DNA from: Fasciola hepatica
Lineage: Eukaryota > Platyhelminthes > Trematoda > Plagiorchiida > Fasciolidae
NCBI GenBank assembly: GCA_948099385.1
Contig: CANUEZ040000199.1
Coordinates: 2,986,001 to 3,050,000, forward strand
Length of the DNA stretch: 64,000 nt
Direction of reading: 5' to 3'
Shown here piece after piece: positions 51,701-61,093 of the stretch. Every line of letters begins with the position of its first letter. Position 1 is the first letter of the stretch. The position numbers were made by a program, and so were the translations under genes. Under the pieces are notes generated by a model, which saw nothing but the letters and a program-made list of their open reading frames with translations, had not been told where the DNA came from and searched no databases.

Positions 51701-52792
51701 GAAGGTGTAACAAGTGGGGTGCCACAAGGCTCGGTGCTCGGCCCTCTGCTCTTCCTCATCTTCATCAACGACCTAGCTCGTGGGCTTACAAACCCCATCT
51801 TTATGTTTGCCGATGACGTCAAGATAGCGGGAGTAGATATAGAACTTGACGTGTTAGCAGTACAAAACTGGGCACGGAAATGGGACGTTCCACTAAACCT
51901 CACCAAGTGTCAATGCTTGACCACAAATACAGGGGCTAGTGAGAATAGTGTGGGTTCGTTGCACTTGGTCTCGCAGGTCAAAGACTTGGGCGTTATAATG
52001 GACAACAGCTTTAAGCCGTCAAAGCAGTGCACCTCAGCAGCCAATACGGCCAGGAGAGAACTCTTTCGAGTTAGGTCCATTGTGTCGTGTAGACAGCCGG
52101 AGATTTTCGTTCCGATATATCAGGCCATAGTTAGGCCGCATATGGAGTACTGCGTGCAGGCCTGGGCACCGTACTACCAGAAAGATATCGACTGTCTGGA
52201 GAAAGTGCAAGGGCTAGTCACTAGAATGGTGGCTGGGCAAAGGGGGTTTAACTACACAGAGCGTCTCCGTGCCCTAGACCTATTCTCGATGGAAAGACGG
52301 CGCATTCGCGGGGATTTGATAGAAACCTTCAAGGTAATGAAAGGACTGTCAAGAATAAGTCGAGAAGACCTTTTTTCGCTGATCCCCGAGAGAGGCACAA
52401 GGGGCATAGCCTTAGATTACAAAGGAAACATTCGAGGCTACAAATTAGGGCGAAGTAATTCTCAAATAGAGTGGTAGCCTATTGGAATAAGCTCCCGGAA
52501 GAGGTCATAAATACCACAACAGTGAAGGCCTTCAAGAAAGCAGTAGATTTATGTTGGGTGGCAGTATACCCCGAGTTACGCTGAGCAGCTTTTAGGGTCA
52601 GATGCAATTTACTTATTGTTTCCACCTTACTCTGCCAGGGCTGATACTGCACAAAATTTCTGCCTTTCAGAAAAAGAAAATCACGCAGTGTTGGGAGCCA
52701 CGGAAACGCGCTGACAACACAACTATCTGGACACACGATTGGCTCTAGCCACACCAAGTCCTGTGCAAACTGAACTGAACTGAACTGAACTG
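48705..52792 (+). mobile_element. Full-length CR1-like element
   Basis: A roughly 4.1-kb plus-strand CR1 element inserted into the 3' UTR of CR1 minus copy 2. It contains a coiled-coil/ORF1-like segment, endonuclease, RT, 3' untranslated region and an AACTG tail (five units, 52768-52792). No clear target-site duplication is seen, which is common for CR1. Confidence 0.85.
48830..52584 (+). pseudogene. CR1 polyprotein with one internal stop and a 3' frameshift
   Basis: One frame runs from about 48773 to 52477 with a single TAG at 50063-50065. The first likely ATG is 48905. The N-terminal part has a coiled coil (EALKEQVKRLDAEVQRMK) and an ORF1p-like region (LLLHNLRENIVKD, VKCHRIG), then a charged linker. 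The endonuclease starts at TNTCSLPGKRGEL and DVVALTETW, and the TAG falls inside it after LLIRTDIGH; the 39.5-kb copy has an ATG codon there, so TAG is a mutation. RT motifs follow: ENYRPVSLTSVLCK, CYLDFSKAFDSVNHR, TSGVPQGSVLGPLLF, FADDVKIAG. A frameshift near 52455 moves the last 43 codons (FSNRVVAYWNKLPEEV to the stop at 52584) into another frame. The joining of an ORF1-like part and the pol part in one frame is notable. Confidence 0.85.
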
Positions 52793-52793
52793 A

Positions 52794-54116
52794 TAGGGAA
52801 ACGGAAAACCTCATCGCACATCAACTGCGAGAGACATTATGCATCGTGAGCGTTCACTGAGACAGTATGCAATGAGGGAAAAAGTCTGTTACGGCATACT
52901 CCAGAAGGACCACAGTACTACCGTCATCCATCTAGTTGATATACTCAAGGCTCACTACAAGGAAAGATCTCGTACCACTTGCGATCAAGGGCACCTTTGG
53001 GGGATTGGACGGTCTGCAGATCTACCATTCCACCAGGCAGACCGTTCCAACTGTTCACAACCCTGTTGCTGAAGAAGTGCTATCTAGACATCAACCTGGA
53101 TCGGGCTTTTATCAACTTCTTTTCGTGTCCCCTTGTTCTGGAGTCTACGGTGACTTGGAATAGACTATCTGGTCTAAGGCCAGAAAAGCCCTTCATTACC
53201 CTGAACGTTTCTATGAGATCCCCTCGACGTCTCCTCCTTTCCAACGAGAAGAGATTCAGGTCACAGAGTCTCTGCTCGTAAGTCTTACCCCTCTGCCCTT
53301 CAACCATTCGCGTGGCGAGACGTTGGACTTTCTCGAGGGAGGCGGCGTCCTTTTTGTAGAAGGGTGACCAAGCCTGCACGCTACCTTCTAAGTGAGGTCT
53401 TACTATAGCCGTGTAAACAGGTACGAATACCTACGGCTGACGGCAAGACAAAGCTGATCGCAGTCTAAAGAGCTCCCCACGAGCCCTATGCGCGGCAGCG
53501 TTGCACTGCTCCGACCATTTGAAGTCACTTTTCATGATGATCCCCAGGTCTTTAACCCTACTGGCTGCCTCTACGGTGAACAGCCCTTGATCATGAGCGA
53601 CAGTTAGGCTCTCTGTTGCCCTTGACAACAAATGGCTTTTTTGAGCGTTTAGAGGTGAGTCCCATTTGTATGCCCAGTTTAGGACGGTAACTATTTCCCT
53701 GCCCAAGTCCGCCCTACCCTTAGATCCAGCAATGTTCACATCATCCGCAAAAATAAAGCTGGGCGATTGAAGAGTGGATGCTAGGTCATTAATAAATAAC
53801 AAGAATAGGACCGGGCCTGAGACGGATCCCTGAGGTACACCACTGGTGACGTTCACCAAGCTGGAGCACCTGCCCCCCCACTTTGACGTAAAGCGTCCAT
53901 TGGGAGAGGAAGTCCTGCAGCCACCTTTATACTGGCCCACCTATCCCGAAAGTCTCCATTTTGCGTAGCAAAAGACGATGAATAATGGAGTCGAACGCCT
54001 TGCTAAAGTCGAGGTAGCATACCTCAACTTGCTTACCTTCGTCCAGTCGTCGAGTTACTTCATCTAAGAAGCACAGGAGATTGGTCAGGCAAGATCTAAT
54101 TTTCAGGAATCCATGC
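52794..54116 (-). pseudogene. CR1 minus copy 2, middle piece
   Basis: Continuation of copy 2 after the CR1 insertion: 3' untranslated region, RT C-terminal half (as in copy 1, with the frameshift near 53385-53430), FADDVNIAGSKG, GVPQGSVSGPVLF and a decayed LDFSKAFDSIIHR at about 53980-54020. It stops at 54116 at the BEL-1 target site. The last five bases, CATGC, are duplicated at 60348-60352. Confidence 0.85.
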
Positions 54117-54495
54117 TGTTACGAACGTTTGAGCAATGCGTAGCCAAATTCGCAACGGATCCCGAAATCAGAAGGCGATTATCCGTGATAATTCTACGAT
54201 ACTAGATTATTAAAATAAACAATGACATAAACAATATACAAACCTCAATAATACGATCACAAAGACTCAACAACGAGAAACCGAATAGCAGCGTGTGAGC
54301 AGACAGCACGTGCGTCACGCAGGTCCTGAGCAAGGATGTGCCAAAATAGCGCTCTGGGCGCGAACAAACAACAATTGGTCCAGAAAAACAACCAGTTCGT
54401 AAAGACAAGTCAATAGTGTATGGAAATGAGTGATGTTGGGAAAAAACACTGAATCGCGAGGGAAAAGGGGGGATTTTCCACGACCGGCTGTTACA
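54117..54495 (-). repeat. 3' LTR of BEL-1
   Basis: A 379-bp long terminal repeat bounded by TG..CA (TGTTACG at 54117, TGTTACA at 54489-54495). It matches 59969-60347 over the full 379 bp, with about four differences seen by eye, so the insertion is recent. Confidence 0.9.
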
Positions 54496-55214
54496 CCGCC
54501 CACCAAAATCCTCCTTGATCCTTAGCAAAGTCAAAGGTTCGGTATAAAGGTACTGATTCTTCCTACCTGCCTAGGCCCTGCTGTCAGTGCGCGCGTCTAA
54601 TGCTCGTCGTCGACGTTCTACTACTGGTCGCACCTAACCCATTGGCTACATAGACGTGAGGCTAGTCTACATCTTCCACAGGACCAAGTGACCGATGGCG
54701 AGCGTGAATGGTCACATAGACGTTGTCCTCGTAAGGGGCCGTCCGGTCCTGGATGTACGCGCTTGAGTGTGTGTGTGTGTGTGCGTGCGTGTGTGTGCGT
54801 GCGTGTGTGTGTGTGCCGGGGTTACAATGAAATCACAGTTATGACTACACATCAAAGGAGGACTTTCTGCAATGTCAACAAAAGACCGCGTGGCAAGAAA
54901 ACGAGTAAATGTAGCATGCATGTGTGACCTGAGCTCCACTACTTCCACATGTGCAAGGGGCATTCGGTAGCGTCAACAAAAGGCGAACAAAGAACACTGT
55001 CACATGTATGATGGGTTTACGGGATGTAGAGTGCGTCGTGCATGCGCGTATGTATCGGGATGTATAATGGAATCGCATTCATCACCACATATCGGAAAGA
55101 ACCTTCTGTAATGTCAACGAAGGGACCGCGAGCACCTTAACGTGTTTGACGGAGATTGTGTGGTATATATGGTGTTTCTTTATCCACCTCGATTACTGGT
55201 GTGAAAAAGGTTTA
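54496..55214 (-). repeat. BEL-1 3' noncoding region with (GT)n
   Basis: About 720 bp between the pol stop and the 3' LTR, without a coding region. It holds a GT/GC-GT tract at 54766-54816 and a degenerate direct repeat (54825-54905 resembles 55055-55135, sharing ACAATG/ATAATGGAATC, ACACATC/CACATATC and TTCTG(C/T)AATGTCAAC). A purine-rich stretch (GGTGGGCGG on the minus strand) directly before the LTR is a candidate polypurine tract. Confidence 0.6.
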
Positions 55215-58200
55215 CTAGGCCACAGGGTTATCAGCTCCTCCGTCTTCGCTCTCGAGTAGGTTAATACTGCGTATGTCACGAATGAGCACTCCGTTAGCTG
55301 TCTTCACCTTCACCGTTCTTATCATTTCGTCGGTGCTTTTGATGGTTTCCGTAACTACTCCCAAAGACCAAGCGCTGAAATGTGCGCGTTCGTCGGCGAT
55401 CATAACCACGTCCCCAACTTTGAATGGTCTTGTTTTGGCCATCCACTTCTGTCGAGTCTGCAAAGCCGGTAGGTACTCCCGTAGCCATCGCCTCCAGAAG
55501 ACCTTGGCCAGATAGTTCGCTTGCTTCCACCCATGGAGGTAGCTCCCACGAAGGTTTACCGGCCCTTGGAAACCCTCGTTCGACCTTAGCGTCAATAAGT
55601 CGTTTGGGGTGAGCGCCAGGTGGGTGGGGTCCCCGTTCAATACTGGAACCAGGGGGCGGTTGTTCAGGATTCGCTCCACCTCAGTCATGACGGTGTTCAG
55701 CGTCTCGTCGTCGGGCGGCTGCTGCTCCATGATTGACAGCAATATCCGTCTGGCGGACCGGATCATGCGTTCCCATACGCCGCCTCGGTGACTGGCCTGT
55801 GGGGGGTTGAAATGCCATCGTATGCCGTAGGCCACGGTTCGATTCTGCAGTTCGTCCCTGTTTATGTTCTTGTGCCAACGCTGCAATTCCTTGTGAGCGC
55901 CCACAAAGTTCGATCCATTATCTGAGTATATGTCGGCCGGTACGCCTCTTCGGTTGATAAATCTTTGCAACGCCCGTAGAAACGAATCGGTCGTCATCGA
56001 ATGTGCGACTTCTAGGTGCACCGCACGTGATTTCATGCACGTCATGATACATCCGTATCGCTTTTCTAATCTTTTCCCGCAATTGATCCACAAGGGCCCG
56101 AAATAGTCCAACCCGGTGTCACTGAACGGCCACCAGCCCGTAGTTACCCTGCATTCTGGTAGCGGGGCCATGAGTTGTTTGCCTGCTGTGGCATCGCGTC
56201 TCCTGCATTGCACACACCGTCGGATCACGCGTTTTACAGTCTCTCGTCCACTCAACAACCAACGGCGCTTTCGGATGACGCTCGTCACGTGACTTTCCCC
56301 GGCATGTCCCTCTACGGCGTGGACGTGTTGAATCATTAGCTCTACTACGGGTTGTCTCGCAGGCAGCAGTATAGGGTACTTTGTGTCGAAGTTCAGGTGG
56401 GCGTTGGTCAGCCTACCATCCACCCGCAGCAGTCCGTTGATGATTTTGGGGTTTAAACGCTTCAGCTCGCCTCTTGGAGATGGCATGTCTTCATTGGTCG
56501 ACCCCACTTCTTCCGCCCTCTTGAGTTCTCGGGCGAAAGCCTCGCGATGTGTCATTCTGAAAATATCGTACTCTGCCGCTTGTAGCTCATCGGGACCTAT
56601 CGGGCCGACCGGTATCCGACCTGAGGGCCGTAGCCCTTTCATGACTAGTAAACTTACCTTGAACCTGGTTAACCAAACTAGCGAACGAAGCGTCTTCATA
56701 TAGGAAGAAAACCTGACCAGTCGCGATAAAATGGGCGACGCTTCGTCGACGTTGGTTGCTATCACTACGCCTTTGATCTCCAGTTCCACTTCCGTAGGGG
56801 GTTTTAATTCGAACACGGGCCAGTCCTGTTTGGGCAATTGCAGGAAGTTCGGCCCTCTCGTCCACGTGTCCAGTTGCCTGAAGTTGTTCGCACCTCGAGA
56901 GCACAGGTCGGCCGGATTATCGCCAGACCTGACATGACTCCACTGGTGCGTGGCCGATTCATCGTGGATAATCGTGAGCCGGTTAGCAACGAAACCGAGC
57001 GGGTCGAACAATTTTGAGACGGCAGATAGTATGCCACGACGGGTTATTGGCAGCTCGGGAACGTTTAGTTCGAAAACAAAATCGTCCGTTTCCGCGTCCC
57101 ATTGTATCCCTAAAGTGCGCTCGATAGGAAGTGGGGAGCCGTCCAAATCTCTTACACTTTCGACCTTTTCGTGATACGGGATGACCTTCAGCACTTCCGA
57201 AGCGTTCGACATCCATTTAGTTAGATGGAAGCCACCCTCTTCCAGCAATCTCGTCAGACCCCTGAACTGCTCTAGAGCTGATTCCACATCATCGAATGAC
57301 CCAAGGTAGTCGTCGACGTAGAAGTTCCTGCTGACGCTTTCTACCACCGTCCGATGTACCAGATCGCCATGTTTGTTCGCTGATTCTCGGAGGGCGTAGT
57401 TGGCACAAAATGGTGACGATATGGCTCCGAAGGGGTGGACGGTCATCCTATAATTCACCACTGCGTTGTCCCGGTCGCTCCCTTCCCACCACAGGAAACG
57501 CAAAGCATCTCGTTCTCCTACCGGAATCTTCACCTGATGGAACATTTCCCTAATGTCGGCAGACAAAGCCACTTTACCCACTCTGAAACGGCACAGAACA
57601 TCGATCAGTGGTGTGGTCCAGTCAGGCCCCTGTAGTAGGCGATCGTTTAACGACTTGCCCTGGAACGTGGCCGCACAGTCGAAAACCACCCGCAGTTTAT
57701 TGGGTTTCTTGGGGTTGATAACCGGATGGTGAGGCAGATACCAGATACCCCCTTTGCTGTCGGTGTTAACAGGCACCCTTTCAACGTAACCGAGGTCCTC
57801 GTTTCGCTTCATCAAATCCGCGTATCGTTCCCACAGATTCTGGTCTCGAATGAAGCGTTCTTTCAGTCGTAGTAATCGTTGGAGAACATAATTTCTGTTG
57901 TCAGTCCACGGGTCGACCGGTGTGCGCCATGGGAGGGGAACCTCGAACTGTTTCTTGAGGCCTCTAGAGCCTTGCCGCACCGTTTGTAGAGCGAAGTGAT
58001 CCTCTTGAGACAACGTCGGTCTTTCGTCTCCAATGTCATGAAACTCCTTTTCATAAAGCCGTTGCAGATGATACTCTATGCGGTCCGTTTCGGCGGATAA
58101 GTAATTCACGGAACCGCGTACCCCTACTGGACCGTATAACATCCATCCCAGAGCCGTGCGTACGGCATAAGGTGCCTGGCGGTCGCCCACTCTTTGGTCA

Positions 58201-59951
58201 AGCACCCAATGCGCCTCTGGCACGTCGCAGCCGATGAGGAGATCCACCTCATCATCTTTCCAGTCTACAAAGGTTACATCCTGCAGGTGGGGCCACCTTG
58301 TAAAGATTGAGTTCACCGACCTTGGTGCTCGCATGGGAAGATCCGCTAACGTGAATGCCTCCGTTGGTTCAATTTCCTCGTTAGTGTCTAGAGAGATGAG
58401 TTGCAGCCTTAATCTACCGGCAGTCATTACCTGTGTTCCGCCCACCGTGCTCACTGCTAACGACGTCGCATCTTTAGCCAGTTGGTGTATGTCGGCAAAC
58501 CGCTCTTTCACTAAAGTGGTGTGGGATCCACTATCAACGAAAGCCAACGCCTTGACTATCCCAGTCGGAGTCACTACTCCCACGGCCACTACGCCTAAAC
58601 GTACCGGTTTACTGGCAGATTGTGAAGTTGAACAGATCACGCTGGGCTTGGCACTCGCCTCGGATATGGTTATTCTCGCCTGATGCAGCAGCCGATGGTG
58701 TCTGCCCGTGCAGCCCTCGTAACCACATCGATTCCTTGTTCTACAGGCTGCTGCCCGGTGCGTGGTGTTGAGACAGATAAAACATGCTCCTGCCATCCTC
58801 GCCATTCCCCACCGTTCGTCTATTGTGGCATTGCCGAACTTGGGGCATTCTGGTAGGCCATGGCTAGTACCACAGGATCTGCAACTTGGTTTCGCCGTAG
58901 CATCTCGTGAAATGACGTGTGTAGTGGTCCAAGGCTGGTACTTTGGATGTTCCCGTACAGGAGTTTGGGCTTGGCTAGTACCGGGCTTGTTTGCTCGGTT
59001 GCTGTCCCGGACGAGTCGGCCGAATCTGCTGTCAGCTATCTTCGTTTGCCTGTCTAAGTATTCAGTCAGGTCTTCGAAGTTGGCTTCTCTGTCGCCTCGG
59101 CTTATCCGTTCTGCTTCTTCCGCCCACCGACCCTGTAGTTCGGGAGAGAGGTGACGGACTATGCCTTCCAAAGTGTGCATGGCGTCTAGGTCAGCTCTGT
59201 AACCTAAATGGTCGAGGGCTATTGAGCAGTTCTGCATCTTGATCACCAGGTCGGCCATGGTGTAGACGTCGCCCTTGGTTTTCTTTGCCTCTGCCATCAC
59301 GCCCTCTATTAGGTTACGGGCTACTTTGAAAGGTTGGCCAAACAAGTCCCTCAGAATCTTTCTTGCCCTAGTGTAGCCTTGTTCTGGATCGAGCATGGTG
59401 CATCCGTCGATAGCTTCTCTTGCTCGGCCTCGGCAGTAGTGAGTAAGGTAAAGAAGCCTTTGCCCAGGGTCGGTTACCTTATTTTCAACGAACGTCTCGA
59501 ACTGTTTGACAAACTTGCAATATTGCTCAGCTCGCCCGTCGAAAACCGTTAACTCCACTCTAGGCAGATCGATCGATGGTGGTTTGTAGTCGGCGACCTG
59601 CGTGGGGTTCCCTACCTTAATTCACTCTAACCTATCGGAAGTGTCGAAGTCACTGGTCCTATACTCTCGCTGTTTCTGTGTACACTTCTCTGCTTCATGC
59701 GCCTGTAGTCTAGCTGAAAGTAACTGTTGCTCTAGTTCTATTATTCTCAGCTTATATAAATCAACGTCCTTACGATCAATATTGCTTTCAATAACACATG
59801 AGCTAGCACTGACAGGACTAGGCGATCTAGCATTAACTAAAGAATCATATGTACCCAAAACCTCCCCAGAGACTTGCCGTATTACTTCCTGTCCGGGTTC
59901 GACTGCTTTGATCCTTTCCTTGGCATTTTGCGTGAATTTTCCTCGTTCCAA
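55215..59951 (-). pseudogene. BEL-1 Gag-Pol, RNase H region deleted
   Basis: One frame of about 1579 codons, interrupted by TGA at 59622-59624 (TGC in BEL-2). A one-base loss in the T run at 59906-59909 shifts the start region relative to BEL-2. Positions counted from 59558: DUF1759-type gag about 1-180; zinc motifs CRSCGTSHGLPEC (226-238) and CFICLNTTHRAAAC (259-272); aspartic protease FVDSGSHTTLV (from 340); RT with LSADIREMFHQ and YVDDYLG (747-753). At residue 855-862 FDPLGFVA runs straight into NRLTIIHDES and NPADLCSRG, so the RNase H domain expected between them is missing in frame. The integrase follows, with HH-CC zinc residues (H1078..CVQC), DYFGP, YSDNGSNF (Asp1213) and VWERM (Glu1263), then a DUF5641-type end (FKVGDVVMIADE). 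It is non-functional as written. Confidence 0.9.
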
Positions 59952-59968
59952 ATAGATCTATTGAGTAT

Positions 59969-60347
59969 TGTTACGAACGTTTGAGCAATGCGTAGCCAAA
60001 TTCGCAACGGATCCCGAAATCAGAAGGCGATTATCCGTGATAATTCTACGATACTAGATTATTAAAATAAACAATGACATAAACAATATACAAACCTCAA
60101 TAATACGATCACAAAGACTCAACAACGAGAAACCGAATAGCAGCGTGTGAGCAGACAGCACGTGCGTCACGCAGGTCCTGAACAAGGATGTGTCAAAGTA
60201 GCGCTCTGGGCGCGAACAAACAACAATTGGTCCAGAAAAACAACCAGTTCGTAAAGACAAGTCAATAGTGTATGGAAATGAGTGATGTTGGGAAAAAACA
60301 CTGAATCGCGAGGGAAAAAGGGGGATTTTCCACGACCGGCTGTTACA
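59969..60347 (-). repeat. 5' LTR of BEL-1
   Basis: A 379-bp direct repeat of 54117-54495. In element orientation it begins TGTAACAGCC. It is followed at 60348-60352 by the target-site duplicate CATGC. Confidence 0.9.
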
Positions 60348-60352
60348 CATGC

Positions 60353-60676
60353 TGCGCCGGGCTTAGCATGGAGTGCTGCAGTAAGTGCTGACAGATATGG
60401 GCACGGATGATCTTCTCGAGGACTTTACAGAGAATGCTAGTTAGGCCTACCGGCCTGTAGTTATGCACATCCGACTTAGGCCCACTCTTATGTATTGCCA
60501 CGACTGCCGCGACTTTCCAGTCCTGAGGCAGCTTTCCCTGGTCCAACGTGGATCTGTACAGTCTGCAAACCGATGGTGCTATGATATCCACCAACTGCTT
60601 GATGATAGCTGGATGCATGCCATCTGGGCCCGCTGACTTGTGGCTGTTTAAATCCTGTAGGTACTTACGCACGCAC
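60353..60676 (-). pseudogene. CR1 minus copy 2, RT N-terminal piece
   Basis: Continuation of the CR1 RT beyond BEL-1: NSHKSAGPDGMHPAI, STLDQGKLPQDWKVAAVVAI, YRPVGLTSILCKVLEKI and HSMLSPAQH, the last residues joining GFLKIRSCLTNLL at 54110. It is cut at 60676 by the LTR of BEL-2. Confidence 0.85.
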
Positions 60677-61052
60677 TGTAACAGCCGCTCGTGGAAAATC
60701 CCCCTTTTCTCCTCGCGATTCAGTGTTTTTCCCAACATCACTCATTTGCCTGACTACTGACTTGACTTTACGAACTGGTTGTTTTTCTGGACCAATTGTT
60801 GTTTGCTCGCGCCCAGAGCGCTACTTTGACACATCCTTGTTCAGAACCTGCGTGACGCACGTGCTGTCTGCTCACACGCTGCTATTCGGTTTCTCGTTGT
60901 TGAGTCCTTGTGATCGTATTATTGAGGTTTGTATATTGTTTATGTCATTGTTTATTGTAATAATCTAGTATCGTAGAATGTCACGGATAATCGCGTTTTG
61001 ACTTCGGGATCCGTTGCGAATTTGGCTACGCATTGCTCAAACGTTCGTTACA
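60677..61052 (+). repeat. 5' LTR of BEL-2
   Basis: A 376-bp LTR in plus orientation, TGTAACAG...TTCGTTACA, of the same family as the BEL-1 LTRs but more diverged from them (several substitutions and a few single-base indels). The second LTR is outside the window. Confidence 0.85.
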
Positions 61053-61093
61053 ATACTCAATAGATCAATTTGGAACGAGGAAAAGCACGCAAA

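Larger units (their letters stand above)
54117..60347 (-). mobile_element. BEL/Pao LTR retrotransposon BEL-1, complete with LTRs
   Basis: A 6.2-kb element with two 379-bp LTRs, a 5-bp target-site duplication CATGC (54112-54116 and 60348-60352) and a gag-pol frame on the minus strand. It interrupts the CR1 minus copy 2 exactly between the AQH and GF codons of a conserved QHGF motif. No TGG-type primer binding site lies directly next to the 5' LTR. A TGGAACGAGG word about 20 bp further in is shared with BEL-2, but I do not assign it. Confidence 0.9.

Noticed and set aside
54766..54816. GT repeat as a Z-DNA regulatory site
   Set aside because: It lies in the noncoding 3' region of BEL-1 and nothing links it to a gene.
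58234..58683. Antisense open frames of 100-150 codons across BEL-1, BEL-2 and RTE-1
   Set aside because: They mirror the sense frames of the element proteins and recur only because the copies are near identical.
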